Assembly (NCBI GenBank): GCA_964496905.1
Contig: CAZCAQ010000006.1
Location: 1-64,000, forward strand
Origin: CAZCAQ01 sp964496905
Lineage (GTDB): Bacteria > Patescibacteriota > WWE3 > UBA101185 > UBA10185
Length of the DNA: 64,000 nucleotides
Reading direction: 5' to 3'
The notes under the pieces are model-generated. The model ran no database searches and was not told where the DNA came from. It worked only from the letters and a program-made list of their open reading frames with translations. The position numbers and the translations under genes are program-made. Each line of letters begins with the position of its first letter. Position 1 is the stretch's first letter. Shown piece by piece: positions 17,111-25,100 of the stretch.

Positions 17111-17202
17111 ATTTTTTATTTTCCTTTCATAAATATTATGAGGTAAAGCAAAAAGGTGTGTCAATGGGTAAATGCACACAACCATGTGTATAATCTGCTA
17201 AG

Positions 17203-17526
17203 GTGTATAAAATGCAAAAAACATTTAAAGACAGAGTGCTAGAATTAGTATCCCAAATTCCGTACGGCAAGGTGGCAAGTTATGGCCAAATAGCTTTGTA
17301 TGCAGACTCTCCAAGAGCAGCGCGTCAGGTTGGCTGGATATTAAATCACAACGAGGATACAGCTTACGAGCGGCCTTGGTGGCGGGTTGTAAACAATAGC
17401 GGGAGAATTAGTATAAAAGGGTCGGAATTCTCGGCTGAAGATCAAAGGCTAAGACTAGAAGACGAAGGCATAATAATAAACCAAGACCTAACTTTTGATA
17501 TTGAAAAATATCGCTGGCACAAATAG
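17203..17526 (+). CDS. alkyltransferase-like (ATL) DNA-binding protein
   Basis: A 107-residue protein homologous to the C-terminal domain of O6-methylguanine-DNA methyltransferase: IPYGKVASYGQIA, SPRAARQVGWILNHN (the Arg-finger and DNA-recognition helix) and RPWWRVVNNSGRIS. The catalytic PCHR motif is PWWR, so the alkyl-accepting cysteine is a tryptophan. Such ATL proteins bind alkylated guanine without repairing it and pass the lesion to nucleotide excision repair. The start is either GTG at 17203 or ATG at 17212; TATAAT lies at 17189-17194, 8 bases before the GTG. Confidence 0.9.
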   Translation: MYKMQKTFKDRVLELVSQIPYGKVASYGQIALYADSPRAARQVGWILNHNEDTAYERPWWRVVNNSGRISIKGSEFSAEDQRLRLEDEGIIINQDLTFDIEKYRWHK

Positions 17527-17549
17527 ATTCAGTGTATAATAGCTTAGAT

Positions 17550-18254
17550 ATGTTTAAGTTACTGCCCAAGAAAGACAGCCAAGCTGAATTTGCTAATACA
17601 GAGCTTTTAGCCACCCATAAACCTTTTTACCAGCAGTATGCACTTTTTATAATTTTGTTAATTTTAATCATCTTGGTAGGAATTATTGCTTTTGGAGGAA
17701 TAATATACAAAACAGGAAACGAGTTTATTTTAAGCTTTAATAAAAATAATCAAGAGCAATTAACAAACTCAAAAGTTATTAAGAAAAACGATAATTACAG
17801 CACTTTAAACCTAGAAACCGGTTATAGCCTAAAAAAAGATAATGAGTGGGAACTGGTAACAATAGCCAACGAGCCTAATAGAGTTGAAATTATTGCGAGT
17901 TCTGCGTTTAATGCAACAAGAATAGAAATTAGTTCGTACACAAAGACATTCCCAAATTGGGAAGAAAGTATAGGACTGGTATATTTTGACGTAACCGATG
18001 AGGACGAAAAAACTATTCAAGAAAAGAGCGTACTTGTTCAAAAAGGTCGCGACGGTAGCTTATACGCAAAGTCCGGAAAATGGGAAGACGATGATAAAGT
18101 TATGGAAATTCGGGTGTTTTCGGTTTCTAAGGAATCGACCGACAAAATCTTTGACCTACTAGCAAAAAGTGTAAAAGACACCACAGAAAGTGCAGTTGAC
18201 GAGGAACTTATGGATACAGAAGAATCCACCGAAAGCACTCAAAGTAACGAATAA
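17550..18254 (+). CDS. membrane-anchored hypothetical protein, 234 aa
   Basis: One membrane segment lies near residues 27-55 (ALFIILLILIILVGIIAFGG), then an extracytoplasmic domain with alternating strands (SKVIKKNDNYSTLN, VEIIASSAFNATRIEISSY) and an acidic Glu/Ser/Thr-rich tail. The domain outline recalls lipoprotein-like PsbP-type folds, but I cannot assign a family. The open frame begins at a GTG at 17532, yet that overlaps the TATAAT at 17535-17540; the ATG at 17550, nine bases after the box, is the better start. Confidence 0.7.
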   Translation: MFKLLPKKDSQAEFANTELLATHKPFYQQYALFIILLILIILVGIIAFGGIIYKTGNEFILSFNKNNQEQLTNSKVIKKNDNYSTLNLETGYSLKKDNEWELVTIANEPNRVEIIASSAFNATRIEISSYTKTFPNWEESIGLVYFDVTDEDEKTIQEKSVLVQKGRDGSLYAKSGKWEDDDKVMEIRVFSVSKESTDKIFDLLAKSVKDTTESAVDEELMDTEESTESTQSNE

Positions 18255-18263
18255 CGTAACTTA

Positions 18264-18974
18264 TTAATTTTCTATAATTACTACTTTTTCTATTACAACT
18301 GGTGTGGTTGGTTTATCCGAAGAATCTTTAGCTACCTTTGAGATGGCCTCAACTATATCAAGGCCTTCAGTGACCATTCCAAAGTTTGTATGCTTTCCGT
18401 CTAACCAAGGTGTTTCAGCGGCTGTAACAATAAAAAATTGGCTTCCATTTGTGTTAGGACCAGAATTTGCCATTGCCAATGAACCTTTGACCAACTTTTG
18501 AGCATTAAACTCATCTTCAAACTTGTATCCGGGACCGCCCATACCTAAACCCATTGGGTCGCCGCCTTGAATCATAAAGTCAGTAATAACTCTGTGAAAA
18601 ATAAGTCCATCGTAAAAACCATCCTTAGCCAACGAAACAAAGTTGTTAACTGTTTTTGGCGCATCTTTTTCAAAAAGGTCAATTTTAATTACACCCATTG
18701 AAGTTGTTAACTCGGCTTGATAATCTGAGCCATCCTTTAAGGCCATAGCAAAAGGCTGTGTATAAGTTTTTTTATCCGTTGAATTTTGAACGACTGGCAT
18801 AGATTGTGTATTCTCCTTAGAACTTTCAGTCGCAGGTGTTTGCTGAGTTGTTTCAGCCTCTTGCGAACTGTCTGAATTATTTACGTTGCTTTTTGAATTA
18901 TTTAGTAAAAGTATAATTAGCACTACAGAAGCAACTGTGGCACCAATAACTACAATTGGCATTTTATCTTTCAT
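18264..18974 (-). CDS. membrane-anchored cyclophilin-type peptidyl-prolyl isomerase
   Basis: An N-terminal signal anchor (about residues 6-24), a Ser/Gln/Thr-rich linker to about residue 75, then a complete cyclophilin domain. Motifs include FEKDAPKTVNNFVSLAKDGF, YDGLIFHRVITDFMIQGGDP (with the catalytic Arg-Phe region), GSLAMANSGPNTNGSQFFI and LDGKHTNFGMVTEG. It should catalyse proline cis-trans isomerisation of secreted proteins outside the membrane. A TAAAAT lies 9 bases before the ATG, leaving almost no leader. Confidence 0.93.
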   Translation of the reverse strand: MKDKMPIVVIGATVASVVLIILLLNNSKSNVNNSDSSQEAETTQQTPATESSKENTQSMPVVQNSTDKKTYTQPFAMALKDGSDYQAELTTSMGVIKIDLFEKDAPKTVNNFVSLAKDGFYDGLIFHRVITDFMIQGGDPMGLGMGGPGYKFEDEFNAQKLVKGSLAMANSGPNTNGSQFFIVTAAETPWLDGKHTNFGMVTEGLDIVEAISKVAKDSSDKPTTPVVIEKVVIIEN

Positions 18975-19018
18975 AGTTAACAGATTTTATCACAAGTTTA
19001 ATGAGTGGGAAATTAGGT

Positions 19019-19033
19019 TATAATAATAAAATG
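19019..19033 (+). promoter_or_regulatory. -10 box, leaderless start at 19031
   Basis: TATAAT (19019-19024), a 6-base spacer AATAAA, then ATG. It rules out the longer frame that begins at 19001. Confidence 0.6.
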
Positions 19034-19474
19034 TCGCTAGCATTTACACTTTATTTGTTTTTCTTGTCGCTGCTACTTGCACTAATTGAAATAGAAATCG
19101 AAGGCAAAAACGGCTGGGCGGTAAAAACTGAAACTTTCCGCAAAGATCTTACCAAAATCAGATATATAAAAAAGATCTCGTGGTCTCGGGAATTAACTGG
19201 ATACCATCTTTTCCTAAACATTTTTTTGTTTATGCTATTTCACATGCCATACTTTTTTGGGTATCCCCTTACACTTGGCAATGAACTGGAACTTCTTGGA
19301 TATTTTTTTCTTTTTGGCGTAACTTGGGATTTTCTGTGGTTTGTTCTAAATCCATATTATGGTATTAGAAAGTTTAAAAAAAACGAAATTCCTTGGTTTT
19401 CTCAAAATAGGTGGGTTTTTGGTGATCGTGTTTCAATTCCGCACGTTCTGCACTTGTGTACAGGTTTAGTCTAA
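19031..19474 (+). CDS. hypothetical membrane protein, probably truncated by an in-frame stop
   Basis: A 147-residue product with membrane segments near the start (LAFTLYLFFLSLLLALIEI), in the middle (FLNIFLFMLFHMPYFFGY) and around EYFFLFGVTWDFLWFVLNPYYG-like sequence. No family recognised. The frame ends at TAA 19472-19474, but the same frame stays open beyond it for 48 more codons and those codons encode a further typical membrane segment. The gene is thus either a recent nonsense mutant or two coupled genes. Confidence 0.6.
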   Translation: MSLAFTLYLFFLSLLLALIEIEIEGKNGWAVKTETFRKDLTKIRYIKKISWSRELTGYHLFLNIFLFMLFHMPYFFGYPLTLGNELELLGYFFLFGVTWDFLWFVLNPYYGIRKFKKNEIPWFSQNRWVFGDRVSIPHVLHLCTGLV

Positions 19475-19480
19475 GTTGGT

Positions 19481-19618
19481 ATGTCAGTGTACTTGCAGAG
19501 CAATGCTGAAGTTGTGCAAAGTTATATTTTGAATATTGGAGTTTTTGCTGTGCTTGTAATTGCTACTATTTTGTTGAGTCCTCAATACCACAAACTGTAT
19601 TTTAAACTTAGAAAATAG
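19481..19618 (+). CDS. 45-codon continuation of the interrupted gene
   Basis: This short frame is in the same phase as the gene at 19031, separated by one TAA and two codons. It encodes MSVYLQSNAEVVQSY and then one clear membrane helix (ILNIGVFAVLVIATILLS) with a basic C-terminal end (YHKLYFKLRK). It ends two bases before the stop of the convergent gene at 19621. I read it as the last membrane segment of the protein encoded upstream. No Shine-Dalgarno precedes its ATG. Confidence 0.45.
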   Translation: MSVYLQSNAEVVQSYILNIGVFAVLVIATILLSPQYHKLYFKLRK

Positions 19619-19620
19619 TA

Positions 19621-21042
19621 TTAATTACAAACTACAGTTGTTTTCACTATATTTGATTTTAGTTCACTGGTACCATACGGTAAACGCACTCGCCAGAATA
19701 AAGTACGCCCGCAAGAATATTTATCCCAAGTAATATTAGTTTCAACAACAGGGCTTTTCGCGCTGTTTTGCGTAAAGTTATAATACACATCATCTGACAT
19801 ATCGCTTGTAGTTGAAATATCAATACTAGCATTTGTTCTAAGGTTTGCGTTGTAATAATTCTTAGCTAAATACTCTATTCCGTAATTAAACTCTGCTCTG
19901 CCAGGCACAAAGTTTCCTGATGTGGCCTTAACGACAACCTTGTCAGCTGGAACTTGCGCATACAACGTCATATCTAAAAGATACTTGGTCCAATCATTAT
20001 AAATGATCCTATCTGAATAAACCCTGTTTCCAGATAATCTAGGTAAGCTACGCATCCAGTAGTCATAGTAACCTATTGCAGTGCATCCCCACGCGCTACA
20101 GTTAATATCCTTTGAAGGACGTGCTTCTTTAGTATAGGGATTTACTAATCGTGACTTATACAGCTCGCAATAAGTTTTAGCATAGACTTTTGAATTGTAT
20201 TTATATTCAGCGTTATTAGTTGTGTTAGGAGGATAATGGATATTACCACAACCTCCCGTTACAGTATGACGAGGCTGCGCAACAAACATGCCATAGTCGT
20301 CACTTGGTGAGTAGGTTTGTGTGTAACCAACATCATCGCTAGAACCTACCCCAGAAATTACACGACTCAAAGTAAACTCAAAGCGATGCATAAAAGAATG
20401 TACCGCGTTGGGCAAGGATGCTTCATAGCTTAATCCCATTATTGGAACCATTTTGTTACCACACTGCGTCGTTACCATATCAGCAAAATTGCTAGGACCT
20501 ACAAAATACCATTCATGAAAACCAAACCACGGTCCGCCAATAAGCCAGACCTCATCAATACCATTGTTTTTCACTTTACTACAAATTCCAAGCCTAGGAT
20601 CATTTAATACAAGTTGCATGTCTATACGATCCGGGTCATGTTTTTTCGACTTTCCATCAAGCACATCAAGGTAGGTGCTTTCTGTGTATGTAAACCCATC
20701 GGGCTTTGGATACCAAGATAGGTCTTTAACATCTTTGTAATCTGCCAAGACATAATCAAATCCGTGCTTGTTCATAAACTCATCTACATATCTAAATAAA
20801 CTAATTGGCGTACGCCAACCTCTAGTTTGGGACAAGCTTTTTCCTGATGATTGTAGTGTTGGATTAAATGCTATAACGTAGACGTTTTTTACAGTCGTTG
20901 GTAATTCTGGTACTGATGAGTCGGTGCCATTTACATGAGGAGAGTCCTTGGCAGGATTTACTTTTGTTCGATACACATAAACTGGAACACCAACTATACC
21001 AAGCAGGATCAATGCAAAGAACAGTGGGCGTAAAAAGTGCAT
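19621..21042 (-). CDS. secreted or anchored hypothetical protein, 473 aa
   Basis: An N-terminal signal anchor (about residues 5-26, PLFFALILLGIVGVPVYVY), then a large Cys- and Tyr-containing extracytoplasmic part. Pieces such as VWLIGGPWFGFHEW, GSSDDVGYTQTYSPSDDYGMF and GYYDYWMRSLPRLSG look like a globular enzyme or binding domain, but no family is apparent. At least eight cysteines suggest disulfides or metal sites. The ATG follows a CATAAT box (reverse strand, 21048-21053) by 5 bases, fitting a leaderless transcript. It ends head-on with the interrupted gene at 19031-19618. Confidence 0.75.
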   Translation of the reverse strand: MHFLRPLFFALILLGIVGVPVYVYRTKVNPAKDSPHVNGTDSSVPELPTTVKNVYVIAFNPTLQSSGKSLSQTRGWRTPISLFRYVDEFMNKHGFDYVLADYKDVKDLSWYPKPDGFTYTESTYLDVLDGKSKKHDPDRIDMQLVLNDPRLGICSKVKNNGIDEVWLIGGPWFGFHEWYFVGPSNFADMVTTQCGNKMVPIMGLSYEASLPNAVHSFMHRFEFTLSRVISGVGSSDDVGYTQTYSPSDDYGMFVAQPRHTVTGGCGNIHYPPNTTNNAEYKYNSKVYAKTYCELYKSRLVNPYTKEARPSKDINCSAWGCTAIGYYDYWMRSLPRLSGNRVYSDRIIYNDWTKYLLDMTLYAQVPADKVVVKATSGNFVPGRAEFNYGIEYLAKNYYNANLRTNASIDISTTSDMSDDVYYNFTQNSAKSPVVETNITWDKYSCGRTLFWRVRLPYGTSELKSNIVKTTVVCN

Positions 21043-21078
21043 AAGTAATTATGCAAAGAAATACGGAAAACAGTCAAG

Positions 21079-21741
21079 CTAATAATAATTTTTAATTTGA
21101 AAAATCGTAGAGCCGTCTACCTCTAAGTAACTTGCAAAGTTTTTATCAATAAACCCACTATTTATGTAACCTGATTTTTCGTCAAACATAATGCCATGAG
21201 AATGCCCTGTAATAAAATACCCATCTAATTTTTTGCTAAGTTTAACGTAATGTCGATTAATAAACCTGCTGTACAGAGAAAAACCCTTTTTTGACAAATA
21301 CATAAAAAATATTTGAATGTAGCCAATTGGAGAAGCCAAAAAAACAAAGACTTTGGGGTGATTTTTAAAGATTTTGAATGTGAGTCGTGACAAAAACGAA
21401 GCATTTTGCCCATGCTCTATTTGTAAGGTTTTACCGTCAGGAAGCTCAACATTGTGCGCATAACATGCCTTATCGCAAAAAAGGTAAATTCTTTCGTCCA
21501 TACGGTGTTTGGGGTCGTGGTTGCCAAAAATGTAAACAGCGTTCTTTTCCTTTAAAAGCGGAAAAAGGTCAGCCCATTGAGAATTAAGGAATTTTTCAAA
21601 AGAAATCTTAGAATCGTCCCAAAAGTCTCCATTTATGATTATGTGGTCAAAATGGGCAAATAGCTTTTGAAGGTACTCGAACTTTTTTTGGTTAAATTTT
21701 GACCCAAGATGGGTATCGCTGAATATGAGTGTCTTTGCCAT
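21079..21741 (-). CDS. LpxH-like metallophosphoesterase
   Basis: A 220-residue calcineurin-like phosphoesterase with all five blocks: FSDTHLGS, INGDFWDD, IFGNHD, EHGQ and ITGHSHG. The order and length resemble UDP-2,3-diacylglucosamine hydrolases (LpxH) and related YbbF-like enzymes, but lipid A genes are not seen here, so the substrate is open. The ATG at 21741 is the natural start; the longer frame to 21780 runs through the U-run and stem of the upstream terminator. The 5' neighbour is a GC-rich structured RNA, which could control this gene. Confidence 0.85.
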   Translation of the reverse strand: MAKTLIFSDTHLGSKFNQKKFEYLQKLFAHFDHIIINGDFWDDSKISFEKFLNSQWADLFPLLKEKNAVYIFGNHDPKHRMDERIYLFCDKACYAHNVELPDGKTLQIEHGQNASFLSRLTFKIFKNHPKVFVFLASPIGYIQIFFMYLSKKGFSLYSRFINRHYVKLSKKLDGYFITGHSHGIMFDEKSGYINSGFIDKNFASYLEVDGSTIFQIKNYY

Positions 21742-21760
21742 AGCGTCTGTTAAGTTTACC

Positions 21761-22001
21761 AAAAAAGGGGGCCGACGCACAACAGGACTTGAAGCAATGA
21801 TTTTCAGGGGTAAATCAATGCTATTGGGTCTTATTGTGCGTCGGCATAAGTTCCTGCTCTCAAGGGCAGAACAGGGGCTGGAAGGAAGTAAATCTAGTCA
21901 GTGTCGCTGACTAGAGTTGGCCTTCTCGTGCCAAGAAGGCCTTGAGGGGGGTCGCCGACGATGGTCAAGTCACGAATAAACCGTTCACAGGGCACCTCCT
22001 T
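21761..22001 (-). ncRNA. GC-rich structured RNA ending in a strong terminator
   Basis: In a roughly 390-base gap between two reverse-strand genes, this stretch is clearly richer in G and C than the surroundings and folds into successive hairpins. In reverse-strand order these are GGCCTTCT/AGAAGGCC (21919-21941), CTAGTCA/TGACTAG (21894-21914), GTTCTGC/GCAGGAAC (21850-21872), and a long final stem GCCGACGCACAA/TTGTGCGTCGGC (21771-21845) with an inner hairpin. CCCC and a U-run (21761-21766) follow, which fixes the strand. It starts near a GGAGGT (21994-21999) and a 7-codon frame at 21965-21988. I tested it mentally against RNase P, SRP, tmRNA and 6S RNA and it fits none. It could be a free small RNA or an attenuator of the phosphoesterase gene. 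Confidence 0.6.
21965..21988 (-). CDS. possible 7-codon leader peptide
   Basis: GTG at 21988 opens a frame of seven codons (MNGLFVT) closed by TGA. A consensus GGAGGT lies 5 bases upstream, the best Shine-Dalgarno of this neighbourhood. Such a short frame ahead of hairpins and a terminator is the layout of transcription attenuation. The coding assignment is weak because the frame is so short. Confidence 0.3.
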   Translation of the reverse strand: MNGLFVT

Positions 22002-22136
22002 CAAGAATTCCAACAGTTTGAAAATACTATAAATACAGAACAAATCAAGACTTTCCTTCCCATATCCAACAAGGTGTACATATTTATTGGTAACTTTACA
22101 ATTAAAAAACTCCTAAGAATTAGAAAAAAGCTCAAA

Positions 22137-25100
22137 CTACTTAATAAAATTAAAGACCTCACGCAAGTTAGTAACAACCAAATCCAGCGCATTCTCAGTA
22201 GCTTTTGGAGTAATTGTAACAATATCAACCGAAGGACTTGCGTTTCCAGCGGTGTCCTTAGAAATCGCTCGCAAATGATAAACTTTAGATGGGGTTAAAT
22301 TCGGTATGACCACTAAATGATTAAAAGTAAGGTTAGCGTCCTCTTGCGTTTTTTGAGTGTATGCGGAATTAGTACCCTCGCCAAATTCAACTTGGCTGGT
22401 AGCTGCTTCATCGGTTGTCCATGTAATCACTAACTGGGAACTAACTGTCTGCGTGCTTTTAATTGCAGATGAACCCTCTACTTTTACATCAGACAACAAT
22501 GGTGGCCTAGTATCAGTCGAGGTTGTAAACGTTAAAATATCGCTTACTGCTTCGTTACCTGCCACATCTCTACCAGAAACTTTAAGATCATAGCGTGTAT
22601 TAGGCAAAAGACCCCTAATAATCATACGATGTTCTCCTTTTAGCAAAGCTATATCAACCTCATCTCTAGCTGCTGAGGGGTTTCCTGTTGGGTAATATGA
22701 AGCAATGCTTGAAACCTCAGTATTTGTAGACCAACTTATTACAGCTGTAGGCTGTGCCGTGTTTTTTGCTTGCTGAACTCGGACATTTGTAATTTGAGGT
22801 CTTGGCAAAGTTACAAAATCAAGTTCGTTTCCCTGATACTCGGCGTCTTCGCTATCAAAAGCATTTATCTTAAAAAAGTATTTAGTATTATCGTCAAGAC
22901 CATTTAGAACAATGCTATAGGCAGATTCGCTTGCTGATGTACTCTGTTCGATAACTGACCCAAAGGAGTTTGTTTTTCCATAATAGATTTTTATTTTAGT
23001 AGCACTTTTAGCTATAAAGTTTACTGTTGCTGCTGTAATTCCAATATTTGTTACTTTAATCGCACTAATTTTTGGCGCGGGATCGGTTGAAAAAGTTTTT
23101 TCACTTGACTCACCTGTATTTCCATCTTCGTCGGTCCATTTTGTTTTGTAATAATATTTGGTTCCTGGCTCCAAATTTGTTAATTGAATTTCGTGAGATG
23201 TAACCTGCTCTGATCTTGAGGCTTCATCGTCAAAATAGTCACCACTTTTTGTGCCATATTGTACTTTTGAATCAGCCGTCCTAGATGTTGACCACTCGAT
23301 TAATGCTTTTTTTGTAGTTATATTTGACACAGTAGGTCCAGAAGAGAGAGTAGCAGCCTCGTCATAGGCTCCTTTAGGTAATATTTCAACACTTGAAGAA
23401 TACGTTGGAGCATCTTCTGACTCATCGGAAGTATCATAAGTACCTATTCTGTAATAATAGGTGGTGGATTCATCTACAGTATCTGTGTAAGACAAACCAG
23501 TCGTTGTAGTAACGTTTGTCCAAGTAGAGTTATCGGTTGATCTTTGAATTTTGTAAGTAAGTGATCCCGTGCCTTTATAACTTGGTTGATCCCATGCCAG
23601 TGAAGCTCTCCAAATTTCCTCACTTTTAATAGAAGTGTCGGAAACAGATAAATTTTGTGGCGCATCTGGATTTGTAGAATTTAGCGTAAAGGTACCGCTT
23701 ATATAATTTGAGGGAGAATAGTTATCTTCCGTATCTACAGCCACTAAATATACTGTGTTGCTACCTCTAACAGCACCAGTAAGTTTTTGTGCAGATACAC
23801 TTGTACTTGTTGTTGGTATATAAAGTGTAGAATTTCCTGTTAAGGTAGCAAGCGTTGAAGGAGGCGTGGTATTAACCATGTAGTAATAACTTTCAAGTGT
23901 ACCTGTTGAAACTGATGCTGCTGGCCAGCTAAGAGCAAAGCTATTTGTTGTACTAGTTGATGGAGTAATTGTAACAACCGAACCCCCACCAAAAGTTGGG
24001 GCGGCACCGCCATAACTAATACCACCGGTTACAGAAGTACTAAAGTTTCCTGCCGCGTCTATTGTTCTAAAATAAATAGTATTATTACCTACTGCAATGT
24101 TGGCACCATCATCTCCTTCAGTAAGAAAGTGTTCGCTTGTGCTACCGTTGGACGTAATTAAGTCAATGCCAAGATCTGAGTTTGTATCTGGACCAGTCCA
24201 ATTACTTGTCCCATTTAAAGAATATTGCCAACCAATAATGCCCGATTGAGAATCGCTACCAGCACTTGCTCCACTTATTGGCCACGTAAAAAACATATCG
24301 TTTACGCTACCAAAGTTTCCGGAAGGTGTAGAAATGTATGCTACGTTTGTTGGGGAAGTATTATCATATTTAAAATTGACTAAATCTTGATAATTTTCTG
24401 CTAAACCACTATACACGTTTCCTGCTAAATCCACTGCCTTTATGGAAAAATAATAGCGCTTATTTGTTGTTAACGTAAAACTGGCAAGGGCTGAAAGATC
24501 AAGCGAAGTACCAGTTGCTATAAACGGGCACGCGTCGCTTGAAACACCATCATCAATGCCCGCAAGTGCACCAGCTGAGCTTTCTGGATCCAGCTGGCTG
24601 GAAGCTGCAGCGATATTTTCTTCATTAAGTGAAACACAATAACCCAACAAGCCTGACCCCCCTCCATTGTCTGCACCAGCAGTCCAGGTAATTGTGGGCT
24701 CACTATTTGCCCAACTCCCGTTTGTAATTCCAGTAATGGCAACCGAAGATGCATTCGTAGTAGGATCAATCGAATCGGAAGCTGAAAATGCAAGCGAAAT
24801 GCTTTCCACAACAGGAGATTCTCCAGAAGAGGGCGTTAGTATTAATTGATATTGAACATACCTGTCCATATCATCAGCACAATCAGAGTCAGAAATATCA
24901 CTTCCCGATAAAATTGCAGAGCACGAACTCCAATCTGTTGCATCTGACAAATTACTTGTGTTACCGCTTCGAACTTTAACAGCAACAGTGCCGGAACCGG
25001 ATGTAGAATAAGTTAACTCTCCCCAGTCAGATGGAAATTCCGTATCAAAAATATTTGAAGTGAGTGTCCCCGAAGAGTGGTATTTTTTTATAGAAAGGTC

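Noticed and set aside
21880..21888. GGAAGGAAG on the forward strand, like the SRP RNA tip
   Set aside because: The flanking bases do not pair as the SRP helix 8 requires, and the terminator shows that the RNA is on the other strand.
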